Positions 1 to 9,861 of a stretch of DNA of 64,000 bases are shown here, piece by piece. A program made the translations under genes and the position numbers. The notes beneath the pieces were generated by a model that worked only from the letters and a program-made list of their open reading frames with translations, made no database searches and had not been told where the DNA came from. Every line of letters begins with the position of its first letter. Position 1 is the stretch's first letter. Origin of the DNA: Phoronis australis (taxonomy: Eukaryota; Phoronida; Phoronidae); contig NMRA01000025.1 of NCBI GenBank assembly GCA_002633005.1, forward strand, positions 323,450 through 387,449, written 5' to 3'.

Positions 1-39
1 ACAAATAAACATTGTTCTACTAATTATTAAATAAATACC

Positions 40-246
40 ATGTATCCGTACATAAATAAGAGCCAAATTTCGAAGGAAATCGCTGTACAAACGGACGCTA
101 TCGACTTTTCCGGTTTTGGTAAACTGTTCAATTTTACCTCCAATGCTGGAGAGCTTCATAGAATTGCCCAAAATTCTGCGTATTTGGCGGCATTTCACAG
201 GAACTGTGAAAAAACTCTCACAGATTTGACGATGGAATATTTTTAA
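40..246 (+). CDS. Candidate 3'-terminal coding exon of an unidentified gene
   Basis: A 68-codon open frame that ends in TAA at 244-246 and is followed 59 bases later by a perfect AATAAA (305-310), the arrangement expected of a last exon. The frame is closed upstream by a TAA at 28-30, so either the ATG at 40 starts it or, more likely, an exon begins downstream of it; an AG at 59-60 (ataag) is a possible acceptor. The peptide contains KEIAVQTDAIDFSG and ends TLTDLTMEYF. I do not recognise a family. Composition is protein-like but the length is within what chance gives, so the polyadenylation signal is the main support. Confidence 0.3.
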   Translation: MYPYINKSQISKEIAVQTDAIDFSGFGKLFNFTSNAGELHRIAQNSAYLAAFHRNCEKTLTDLTMEYF

Positions 247-304
247 TTTACCTTATTTTGGTAGAAAGAAATATCTCACTTTAAATAGTTAGGAACTACT
301 TTCT

Positions 305-310
305 AATAAA
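305..310 (+). terminator. Polyadenylation signal AATAAA (+ strand)
   Basis: Perfect AATAAA, 59 bases after the stop codon of the candidate terminal exon at 40-246. No clear GT-rich element is visible directly downstream. Confidence 0.35.
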
Positions 311-420
311 AGCCTTTTGAAATTCCACACTTACTACCCATTTCCCTATTGGAATACATGGGAATATTGGATATGCTGTAATCCATACAAAAACATTTTT
401 TTTGATTTTTAAAATAGCTT

Positions 421-431
421 TTTATTTTATT
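421..431 (-). terminator. Overlapping polyadenylation signals (- strand)
   Basis: Read on the minus strand, two overlapping AATAAA hexamers lie about 95 bases beyond the stop codon of the broken frame at 523-1092. With the plus-strand signal at 305-310 this makes a convergent arrangement of two gene ends. Confidence 0.3.
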
Positions 432-522
432 GTTTGGTATCCTTTATAAAACCCCATTGACAAAATCCATGAAATTTAACATGCCTCCGCCGACCTCTGC
501 AGGTTTTCTCAGATAATGCCTC

Positions 523-1092
523 TTAAATGCTTAGAGGATTGTGGGTTGTTTCTGTAAAACACTTCAGCATTATAGGCATACATGTTGGTGACGCTTTGGA
601 GATGACGTTTGAGTCATCGAGTAGAAACTGCAGAGACACTGACTTGGTGTAGTCTTGTGTTGACAAAGGAGGATGAAACGCTGTAAATTCTTGCACGTTT
701 TGATAGATACACTGTATGATTATAAGAATTTCGTCCTGAGTATCCGATGCCCCGCGTCCGTAAGAGTGCATTTGGAGAAGATAGGTAACATGCAACCATG
801 TCAAACGCAGAGGCGATATTGAATACATTGATCTAACAGTACAAAGCCCACTCTCAATTTATTCCGTAAATATTGACCAGCTTGTTGGGCACAATACCAA
901 ATCGGACATTTTAAAACTGCATTTTGCACGATTAGCTCTTTGACAACGAAATGGAATTGAGCCTTTAACTCTCATCAGATCGGTCGCATAACATTCCTTG
1001 ACGTAGAAGCTACCATCAACTCCCAAATCGTACGCTTCACAGCTCAACGGGGTTGACGAACTCTGAAATTGCAAATTCGAATATGCACTCAT
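523..1092 (-). pseudogene. Broken open frame, possible gene remnant
   Basis: On the minus strand a single reading frame runs from an ATG at 1092 to a stop at 523, about 190 codons, interrupted once by TAA at 859-861. Both halves look protein-like. The first is cysteine-rich (SCEAYDLGVDGSFYVKECYA, then RCQRANRAKC); the second contains LRLTWLHVTYLLQMHSYG and DEILIIIQCIYQNVQEF. Candidate polyadenylation signals follow at 421-431. An acceptor-like TTAG near 834 could instead start a genuine last exon there, leaving the first half unrelated. I recognise no family. It may be a decayed gene, a terminal exon or a chance frame. Confidence 0.28.
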
Positions 1093-2338
1093 ATTGCCGA
1101 GTTGTAAGAGGGTTGAACAATTTGTTGAATATCAATTCTTGAGATCTATAGGCTGAGACAAGCGACGATCATCTTTGTTTGTGAACAGTATTCTAATCAG
1201 CACCATACATCTTGTTTGTTTGTATAATTTTGTGGTATAAACTGGTGGTAAAAACATGTCTCTTTCAGTTAGTTTGGCCATTTTTTATAATTATATAGTC
1301 GCTGCAGTGCCTTTCATTTTTTGTCAACATGTACTTGTCTTCTTGTCGTGTCTGACTCCTGTAACTGACCTTTGAAACCGACATTTAATCCGACCAGTAT
1401 TGTTTTACAGTCAAACAAAGGTAGTCAAATATATGTAGTGAAGTTATTGGTAAATAGATCTTGTTTGTACATTATCCCATAAAAGGGCACACCATTCATA
1501 CTTATGTTCTTGATCTTATTGTTTTGCTATGAATGTCATTTTGTTTTTTGTTTTTTTTTCGAAATAAAACAGGTTCACGTGACCTAGCTAGTGGCAGATT
1601 GCTATGAAGTCAAAAATCAAATTCTAGAATTTGTATTTTCAGTAAATATGTACTTTTGCTGAGTTAACTTCCATAGTTTTGCAGATTTTTTTCGAAATCT
1701 GGGTCCGAGGCCTATTTTTTATTCAAATAAAGTTTGTGATATTTTTCAATCTACCTGAATACAAACTCAATTCTGTGTTGGAGTATGGTACAGTTTACGC
1801 AGACGAGTGTATTGTCTAATTTTGCACTGGGTTGTCCCAAAACTCGAGTAGAAACTCGAGATTACGAGATAAAAATTCGAGATTCAGTTTAGACTCAAAC
1901 TTAAAGCTTTAATTCTAGGGTCGTCAAGTGCAAAATAGGGCGTAGGATGTCGAAGGAGGATGTCGGCCATTAGGCGAATATGGCGATTTCGTTTCCAAAT
2001 CCCACCGATTGTGAGTTATCAGGTTGTACCATGTGATTTACTAATGAACTCTTTACTATGCAGGTCCCGTCCTCAAAGCATAGCTTCCACGAAGCGATAT
2101 ATGTAAACAGTATTCGTTGGCAGTCGCTCTTCAGCCAGGTACCCTTTTCGTCAATGTCACTTGCTGAAACTCCCGCGTATACGATATCTTATTTTGTGTC
2201 GTCGACAAAGCAAAACTAGGAGGTTATTAAATGGATGCAAGGCTCCGGTGGACGTGGATTGGATGTTCTTGGAAAGACCAGTATATGCACTTGATTGACT
2301 TTGCCGGTTGTTCTGGTTCAACCGAATAAGACATCTGC
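1093..2338. other. Spacer without recognised genes
   Basis: No convincing coding frame, RNA gene or repeat array seen. There are short T-rich runs and a short direct duplication of actcgag/gagattacgag-type words near 1840-1885. Confidence 0.5.
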
Positions 2339-2343
2339 AAATT

Positions 2344-2585
2344 CATGCGCGCACCCACGAGGGGGCTCGGGGGACTCGAACGAGCCCCCCATTTGGCAAA
2401 GGTGGCAAAAAGGTCCACCACAGGGAATCAAAAAGTTGGAGAAAACGAGACAAAATTCCACTAAAAAGGTGCAGACGCACAGTGAAGGTGGTACCGTTTA
2501 TTTAGCCCTCCCGCTTTTTTGTCAGCAAAAGGTCCACATCGCCAGAAATTCGAGACCCCCATATTAAAGGCTGGGTGCTCGCATG
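2344..2585. mobile_element. MITE, family with CATGCGCGCACCCA ends, copy A (5-bp TSD)
   Basis: The left end reads CATGCGCGCACCCA and the right end TGGGTGCTCGCATG, an imperfect terminal inverted repeat. It is flanked by direct AAATT at 2339-2343 and 2586-2590, a 5-bp target-site duplication. The interior (GAGCCCCCCATTTGGCAAA, then AAAAAGGTCC) recurs in the copies at 39135-39349 and 49878-50139. No transposase is encoded; short frames inside are repeat sequence. Confidence 0.85.
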
Positions 2586-3009
2586 AAATTGAAATGATAG
2601 CAGGAAATCTCAAACGGTTGACCCGGCAAACCGGCGATGCCAATCACGTGCAGCGTTTGCTAGACCCATTTCTGTTGCTTGTATGTTTCTTTCTTGCTAG
2701 TTTGTTGTATGTGAAATGAACATGCACGTATGCGGCTCTCGAGTCACCGTTTTTCAAACTGATAGTAAATAATAAATGATAACGCTAAAAGATATTCATT
2801 GTCATATACACTTCGTTGCTGTGATTAGGGCGATGGCAGTGTAACACATAAGTAACTATAAAACTACAGAAGTTGTATATGATGGCACCCATATACACTG
2901 CGTGCTGTCGGATTGAGTATATCACATGGGGACACGCATTCGGTATACCCTTTAAAATCGGTTTGCCGTGTGGCTTGTTATTTTGCTGTGATTGGATAGA
3001 GCTAATGCC

Positions 3010-4039
3010 CAGCACTGGTAAATCATTCAACAGCCTGACATTAGAGGAGCACAAATTGGTAAATAATTCAACAGATAAAACATTTGAGGAGCACAAATTG
3101 GTAAATCATTCAACAGATAAAACATTTGAGGAGCACAGATTGGTAAATCATCCAACAGCCTGACATTTGAAGAGCACAAATTGGTAAATCACCCAACAGC
3201 CTGACATTTGAGGAGCGCAGATTGGTAAATCATCCAACAGCCTATTAGAGGACCACAAATTGGTAAATCACTCAACAGCCTGACATTTGAGGAGCACAAA
3301 TTGTTAAATCATCCAACAGTCTGATATTTGAGGAGCACAAATTGGTAAATCATCCAAGAGCCTGACATTTGAGGAGCACATATTGGTTAATCATCCTACA
3401 GCCTGACATTAGTGGAGCACAAATTGGTAAATCATCCAACAGCCTGACATTTGAGGAGCACAAATTGGTAAATCATCCAAGAGCCTGACATTTGAGGAGC
3501 ACAAATTGGTAAATCATCCAAGAGCCTGAAATTTGAGGAGCACAAATTGGTAAATCACTCAACAGCCTGACAATAGAGGGGCAAAAATTGGTAAATCACT
3601 CAACAGCCTGACATTAGAGGAGCACAAATTGTTAAATCACTCAACAGCCTGACATTTGAGGAGCAAAATTGGTAAGTCATCAAACAGCCTGACATTTGAG
3701 GAGCACAAATTGTTAAATCATCCAAGAGCCTGACATTTGAGGAGCACAAATTGGTCAATCACTCAACAGCCTGACATTAGAGGAGCAAACATTGGTAAAT
3801 CACTCAACAGCCTGACATTTGAGGAGCACAAATTGGTAAATCACCCAACAGGCTGACATTTGAGGATCACAAATTGGTAAATCACCCAACAGCCTGACAT
3901 TTGAGGAGCATAAATTGGTCAATCATCCAACAGCCAGACATTTGGGGAGCCCAAGTTGGTAAATTATCCAACAGCCTGACATTTGAAGAACACAAATTGG
4001 TAAATCATCCAATAGGCTGACATTTGAGGAGCACAAATT
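3010..4039 (+). repeat. 41-bp satellite array, about 25 units
   Basis: Head-to-tail copies of a 41-bp unit containing GAGGAGCACAAATTGGTAAA followed by TCATCCAACAGCCTGACATT. Units differ by a few substitutions (TTGGTAAA/TTGTTAAA, CATCCAA/CACTCAA, CAACAG/CAAGAG) and rare one-base indels. 41 is not a multiple of 3, so the short frames crossing the array are not coding. Confidence 0.95.
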
Positions 4040-4352
4040 CAGTACATAAGGAGTCGGAGAACGGAGATTCATTCTTGAACACCCCCGTTCTGCTTTCATA
4101 CTTACTCCGAAATTACAATCGGCCATTTTGTGCTCGCCTGGTAGTCTATTGTGTTATTCGCATTACTGAGTCAGTTATCGAAATCGCATTGTCACCTAAA
4201 GGTTAAAATTTCAAGTTTGAGCTCGAATTCTCAACTTTTTAGGTCGAGTTGAGCAATAAATAGTACACCTAACTGGTCTTTGTAACTACTTGAAGTCCAA
4301 TAAGGTTTGATAAAGTGGCCGCAAATGACAATTGGCCTTAGAATAGTCACAA

Positions 4353-5469
4353 CCACAGGCGCTTGGGTTTATCGCAAATGACGTCACTAATAATATAAAT
4401 GAAAACATAAAGGTTGGACACTCGAAATCTGTTTGCTCAGAATTTTCTACTCAAATGTGCATGGAACTCCACGAAACTAGCATCGAACAACTCTTAGAAT
4501 GCTTTCTTTCATTCGATCTCTTCAAATTGCCTTCAAGTGGTAATTTGGCGACAAAATGCCAAAAGAATGCCAAAATCACAAATTCAAGGACCTAATTCCG
4601 TGATGTCATGGCAGACGGTCTTCGCACATCCGGGTATTGACAGACGCTCCCGAGCTAAATCCGAAAGTTTAATTTCGCGCGGCTTTCGCCGTCAATCCAT
4701 CGACTACTTGATCATGAGAAGCAGAGAACACTTTATTGCCAAATAAATATAATTACTCACATATTTGTGTCAAATATAAATTATCCTGATACTGTATTGA
4801 TATGCGAAGTTTTTTTTGTACTGTGATTTCTTATCAAGGTTTTACTTTTGGCCAAAAGCATTGAGTTAACTCGTCTGCCACGCGCATTGTAATACTTGCG
4901 CGGACTGCGTTTCCTGGCCGAGTGTGTGTTGTGCTTCAATCAAAAAAGTGCGTGATGTCAAGATGAGAAACAAGATACGCCATTTTATGTAATAAAATTC
5001 TAAGTTAAGGGCTAAAATGATCCGTCAGTGGAATAAAGTTACAAATAATCATTAAAATACTAACTTTAACATTCTCAATTAGTTGAGTTTTCGATTAGAA
5101 TTATTGAATTTGAAATATAGGTTGCTTGCTCAAATTGGAAGTTTCACCTACGACAGGCGTACAAGTTGAAGCACAACTGAAATCCGCCATGTTTACTATT
5201 CCAGGTCCTTGAATTCAGAGTTTTGAGATTGTGTTGGAAATTCCATCGCCAATTCACCACTCACGAAGACAGTTAATGGGATCTAGGAAAGATAAGGCTT
5301 CGAAGGTTTATGCAACACCAGACTGAGAGAGGTGCACGCAGATTTTATTTGGATTTTGGACGGTTAAATTTGGGAGCCTCGGCTTGGCAAAGTTTAAGTG
5401 TCCAACCCTTATGTTTTCTTATATGTATTATTGAGTGACGTCATTTGCGATAAACCCAAGCGCCTGTGG
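4353..5469. mobile_element. Non-autonomous DNA transposon with long TIRs and 6-bp TSD
   Basis: The ends are inverted copies beginning CCACAGGCGCTTGGGTTTAT and continuing through a CRE-containing stretch (GCAAATGACGTCACT) to GGTTGGACA, about 85 bp per arm (4353-4428 and 5398-5469) with small indels. Direct TCACAA at 4347-4352 and 5470-5475 is the putative target-site duplication. Weaker inverted similarity continues inward (AATTCAAGGACC near 4580 against GGTCCTTGAATT near 5203). No transposase frame is present; the 70-codon frame at 4537-4746 shows no motif I recognise. Confidence 0.8.
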
Positions 5470-5475
5470 TCACAA

Positions 5476-6673
5476 CAAGCGAGTTGTTGCTGCATGTAGA
5501 CAGTAGAGGTTCTGATAGGTTTAAGCACATTCTGTCGTGTAAAGACTAAAGATATTGTCCACATGTATTTGAATGTTGTTAAATCAAAAGTTTTTGGGAA
5601 AGTATGTCCGAATTTCTTTTTAGTGTAGAGAAATATGCAGACACTAATTTGGATGCTTTCACTCTCATATTTGAATTACGTGAGTGTAGGTTTAAATCGC
5701 TCAATGTTTTTATCACTCTAACTAAAAGGCATATCTTTCCCGTCAAATATAGAACCAATTGCAATGCATTGGATTTTTAAAGATAGGTTAAACCATTATT
5801 GAAAACAGTTTAAATATATTTACACCAAGAATTGAAACGAAGAAAATTTTGATTTATGAATAGCAGATTTTTAATAAAATTATTTGTCATTCGGTAACAG
5901 ATGCCGTGTGCATGCCTTTGGTGCAGATGTCTGCCAGTCCATTATTAAACGCAACAAATATTTAGACGTTATATTATTACAGGTGAGATTTTTTTCTGTA
6001 TTACGTGTACATTTGTACACGTTTGCCTATTCAACAAATACCAAAACACGAAACATTGGACTTCTAGCTCCAATAACGATCTTGGTCTGTGATGTGTTAT
6101 GGAAACGTAACCGGTCTAGTTCAATTTTACCGCATTTGTTTCGAAATTTTGTCTTGCCGAAGCACACTTTGTACAGTGTGATGGTTAGATGCCATTTCGT
6201 ATACACCGAAGTAAAGCTTGGTTTGCATACCATACATAACATTACCTCAGGTGTTTGTGTACCCAAAATCGGTTGAGTTCGGTTTAAGAAAACACACGTG
6301 TATGGGGTCAGAGCTCGTCATTGGAGACCTTTTCATTGAGCGCTACCAAATGTAACAACACTGTAGGTTAATAAATCCATAAATAACAAACTTTACCATA
6401 TGGCTTCCACCTGACATATATGACGTCACCCATTATGCCGTAAAAACCCAAAAAATTAAATTCACTGCGTATAACATTTAGAATTGAGCGTTGCGGCGTC
6501 ATGTGACAGGCCCTGTGCTGCTGCTTGACAAACTCTTGATAGATTGCACACAACACAAGCTTAATGTCTCCATTTACATAATTTAATGCCAGCATCGCGA
6601 TGGTGACAGAAAGGAGTGACGTCACCTCTTATCTTTACGTAAAACACCAAGTTTAAAAAGATGACCGGAAAGA
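5476..6673 (+). promoter_or_regulatory. Upstream region of the membrane-protein gene, with two CRE palindromes
   Basis: This spacer holds two perfect TGACGTCA palindromes, at 6421-6428 and 6617-6624, the second 50 bases before the ATG at 6674. TGACGTCA is the established CREB/ATF site. A 13-base-offset ATG at 6661 in another frame could act as a short overlapping upstream ORF. No TATA box or splice acceptor is obvious. A 130-codon frame at 5884-6276 begins with TTG and was not accepted as a gene. Confidence 0.45.
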
Positions 6674-9600
6674 ATGTGCTTTCTGCTCTTTCTATTTATG
6701 ATACAGCTATATTCTGACATCACCTCCGGTCAACTTGATGTTAGCTTTGACAAGGCTGACGAAAACCCGTTTTGCTATTTGCTCTTGAGCGGTTACTCTG
6801 CAATGCACCCGCCGTCAGACGTTGCTAAACTCTTTCGCATTCATCTTAACGTATTTCCATTGAAATTGGACGAAGTGGGTACATTTCCATCCATGCAGGT
6901 GTTTTCGTTCGATTATGATCCATCAACGTCACGGTATTATTTCGCAGCGCGTAAGCACAACAGTTTCCGAGAATCTTCTAGCAGTGTTTTTGTTACCCAC
7001 AAATTGGGCGGTTCGTTGAAGAAACTGAAGCCGTTCTATTCCGTTGATCACGTGGACGTTAAGGCACTAATCTTAGACGAAGAAGGTCGCCTCTATATCA
7101 AAGACAACGATATCACCAGGATAGGCCTGGACAAGAACGGTCCAAAGGCTGGAGTCCGTGTAGCGGATATCGAGAACTCTTCCCTTATTCTTGATCTTTT
7201 AGCAAGCGAAGGCTTTGTTTTTATGTCTACCAGTAGTGAAGATAAAACTGGATATAGTATTCAGCAATATGTTTTTCAAGCCTTTATTAAGCGGCAGCTT
7301 ACCACTGAAGTTACGGGTCACTTTTGTGGTATGTCGCTCAACCCTGGCAAACGAAAATCTGATAAATTCGATTTGTATTATTGCTCTCAAAATGATTTTG
7401 GATGGACATCACTGATCAAAATATACCAGAAAAGGCATGACTGGAAAGACGATATAATTGAACACACACTTTTTCAAAAAGAATTTCCTACTTATTTGGG
7501 ACATAAAGCAGTCGATTTAGTGAGCACAGTTAACTTTTTATACATGGTTGTTTCAACTTCTGCCAAGATTCCGTCATCGGAGGTGTGGAAAATGTCTAAA
7601 ATTGCACCAGAAAAATACATCAGATTAGTTTTGCCGATTAAAACTGACCTGACTTCGAAAATACGATTTGTTACACCAAAGTCTAGCTGTAACAACGACG
7701 AGTTGCGTTGCAGCGACGTATTGCCGAACATAATTTTGGAACCATCGTGTTCTGGTTCAACTGGAAAATCGTGCAATTATTCGTGTAAAGCATCACGGAA
7801 GACCGGGGTGTTTGAAAAATTGCGATGCAACAAGGGAATCTGGGAAGGAAACGTTTCACATGGGTGCACACATCTTTGTGCGGAGAACATCACGGGTATT
7901 GCTCTCGACGTCACGTGCACGAGAGAGTCTGGAACAGAATGCAATTACACTTGTGACACTGGCAGACCAACTAAAGCTCTGACGTGCCGAGATGGGCATT
8001 GGAGCGATACTGACAACTTGTGTACAGTGCTGTGCGAAAAAGAAATTCCTCGGGTCGTGATAGAACCAAACTGCACCAGACTGCCGGGTGCGCTGTGTAA
8101 TTATTCGTGTGCTGAAGGATGTAGAAAGGTGGACCCAATGCTTGTCTGTGGTTTTGGATTCTGGAAGAATCCAATTCAAGACATGTGTGTAAAACTGTGT
8201 GGAGCAAACATACCCCATGGAAAGTGGGACACAGTATGTTCGAGACAGACCGGAGACTACTGCGCGGTGACGTGTAAAGAAGGGTGGACTCCTAGAATGG
8301 GTAAAGTGGGATGTCGCGATGGTTATTGGGAAAACCCTGTTCAGACTCTTTGCAGCGAAGATTTTTCCGACTCGGATTTACTGCAGTCTTTATGGTTTGG
8401 AATAGCGTTGCTGGGAATAGTTGTATTTGTCGTTATCCTCTCCGTGATCATGGTACTTTGGAGGAAGCAAAAGAATGTGGAACTGCAACTAATTGAGCTG
8501 GAAGAGAGAGAAGCATTAGAGAAATCGTTGCTCAAATCAGAACACGAGGAACTCATTTGTAACCAGGAATTTAACATTCTCTCACAAAACACCATCAAGA
8601 TAGAAGAAGACGCGATGAACCGTGACAAATGCACAAAAGTAATCGAACCAGCATGCCAATTTCAATCAAAAGATAAATCAAAGGAAACACAGAAGACCAC
8701 AATTTTAGCAAAGAGTTTGACTAAAGCTACTGGTGATGTAGACCAGGTGAAAGGGCGAGACGAAACTGGGATGAAGAAATATGACCAAGAAAATGCTGCA
8801 ATGGATAAATGTAAAAGGAATGATGATAAACCTATCATTGACACTGAATCGCGTCCAGAATACGAAGAGCATTGTTCGCGCCCAAAAGACGAAGATCATT
8901 GTATAGCCTCTGAGTATAACCGAATGTTGAAAAACATCTCAGGTGCCACAAAAACAAAACAAGTCATGCGAATCAAAAAGGCTTACACACAATACCAACA
9001 GTTTTGTGATCAAAATAAAGGCAAACTGCCAAATATCGATAACGAGCCTATTTTTGAAGCCATCAATACGATGCTGACTATGACGAAACACATGGACTTA
9101 GCGAGCCAAGCCGCGAATCATGTTCTCGAAGTACTAGTGATGATGACCGCAGATCTTTCTCATGGAGATAACCATGGAGACGATGTAGCAGCGCATGCGT
9201 CAGAAGCCAAAAATAAGGTCAACGGGTTGCAAAGCGTCGCTACAATACAGAAGGAGCTTCTTAGCATAGACAGAAAAATAATGAGCGAAATACGCCAATA
9301 TCCCCAGCCACACCATCGAGTGCACGAAGTCATGATCGCGTCCCTTCTGCTATTAGGGCACGAAGAAAGAGACACACGCAAGTGGAACCAGTGTCAGAAA
9401 CTGTGCATGCCGCTTCCTGAGAAAGATTACGAAGGACTCTACAGTGTACTTAAACATTTCAAATTGGCTTCAGTGCATCCGGAAATAGCTATGCGCGTAA
9501 AGGAAATCCTGGGTAGCTACACGCAGGCACAGGTGTCAAGAGCTTGTTTCGCGGTGGGCGTGTTTTACAAGTGGGCGATGGCAGTCTGTGACGAGTGTTT

Positions 9601-9748
9601 AGCGAGCTGTGTAGATCTGCCGAAACCAGCTGTGGGTGAAAGGCAGGCCGAGATCCTTGGACTTGGGAAGGATACTGTTTCACATTCTAGACACCAAAGT
9701 GTTGCTAACATTAAACAAGCTAAACGCTATTCGAAGGTAGAAACATGA
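6674..9748 (+). CDS. Type I membrane protein with sushi-like ectodomain and dynein-stalk MTBD-like cytoplasmic tail
   Basis: An intronless frame of 1,024 residues. Residues 1-19 form a signal peptide (MCFLLFLFMIQLYS). Residues ~20-345 are a beta-rich region with FSFDYDPSTSRYYFA and LILDEEGRLYI strands, perhaps a beta-propeller; its identity is uncertain. Residues ~350-561 hold four six-cysteine sushi/CCP-like modules with the pattern C..C..G..C.Y.C..L.C..G.W..C and several N-glycosylation sequons (NVS, NIT, NYT, NCT, NYS). A transmembrane helix spans ~574-596, followed by WRKQK as a stop-transfer signal. The tail (597-760) is charged. From ~865 to 975 it matches the dynein heavy-chain stalk tip: EIRQYPQPHHRVHEVM, LLLG, a central W, then VSRACFAVGVFYKWAMAV (KWAMAV at 966-971). 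The return coiled coil (CC2) and AAA motor are absent. The ATG was chosen because the signal peptide follows at once. I infer a surface receptor that contacts microtubules. The domain order is visible, but the function is inference. Confidence 0.9.
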   Translation: MCFLLFLFMIQLYSDITSGQLDVSFDKADENPFCYLLLSGYSAMHPPSDVAKLFRIHLNVFPLKLDEVGTFPSMQVFSFDYDPSTSRYYFAARKHNSFRESSSSVFVTHKLGGSLKKLKPFYSVDHVDVKALILDEEGRLYIKDNDITRIGLDKNGPKAGVRVADIENSSLILDLLASEGFVFMSTSSEDKTGYSIQQYVFQAFIKRQLTTEVTGHFCGMSLNPGKRKSDKFDLYYCSQNDFGWTSLIKIYQKRHDWKDDIIEHTLFQKEFPTYLGHKAVDLVSTVNFLYMVVSTSAKIPSSEVWKMSKIAPEKYIRLVLPIKTDLTSKIRFVTPKSSCNNDELRCSDVLPNIILEPSCSGSTGKSCNYSCKASRKTGVFEKLRCNKGIWEGNVSHGCTHLCAENITGIALDVTCTRESGTECNYTCDTGRPTKALTCRDGHWSDTDNLCTVLCEKEIPRVVIEPNCTRLPGALCNYSCAEGCRKVDPMLVCGFGFWKNPIQDMCVKLCGANIPHGKWDTVCSRQTGDYCAVTCKEGWTPRMGKVGCRDGYWENPVQTLCSEDFSDSDLLQSLWFGIALLGIVVFVVILSVIMVLWRKQKNVELQLIELEEREALEKSLLKSEHEELICNQEFNILSQNTIKIEEDAMNRDKCTKVIEPACQFQSKDKSKETQKTTILAKSLTKATGDVDQVKGRDETGMKKYDQENAAMDKCKRNDDKPIIDTESRPEYEEHCSRPKDEDHCIASEYNRMLKNISGATKTKQVMRIKKAYTQYQQFCDQNKGKLPNIDNEPIFEAINTMLTMTKHMDLASQAANHVLEVLVMMTADLSHGDNHGDDVAAHASEAKNKVNGLQSVATIQKELLSIDRKIMSEIRQYPQPHHRVHEVMIASLLLLGHEERDTRKWNQCQKLCMPLPEKDYEGLYSVLKHFKLASVHPEIAMRVKEILGSYTQAQVSRACFAVGVFYKWAMAVCDECLASCVDLPKPAVGERQAEILGLGKDTVSHSRHQSVANIKQAKRYSKVET

Positions 9749-9855
9749 TTTAGACATAAGGTTGAGAGTGGACAGCAACAGAACGATGTTTTAATCTTGC
9801 ACTGTTACTGATCGATCATTAGTTGGATAAAACAGCGGGAACAGTAGTGTTGTAT

Positions 9856-9861
9856 ATTAAA
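9856..9861 (+). terminator. Probable polyadenylation signal ATTAAA
   Basis: ATTAAA, the commonest variant hexamer, lies 108 bases after the stop codon of the membrane-protein gene. It is followed within 10 bases by a GT-rich stretch (TTGTTGTGTGTTAG), the usual downstream element. Confidence 0.55.

Noticed and set aside
3010-4039. Could the 41-bp array be a CRISPR array?
   Set aside because: There is no repeat/spacer alternation; the whole unit is repeated, and the context is eukaryotic.
5884-6276. 130-codon frame upstream of the receptor gene
   Set aside because: It starts with TTG, has no recognisable motif, and an equally long frame exists on the other strand.
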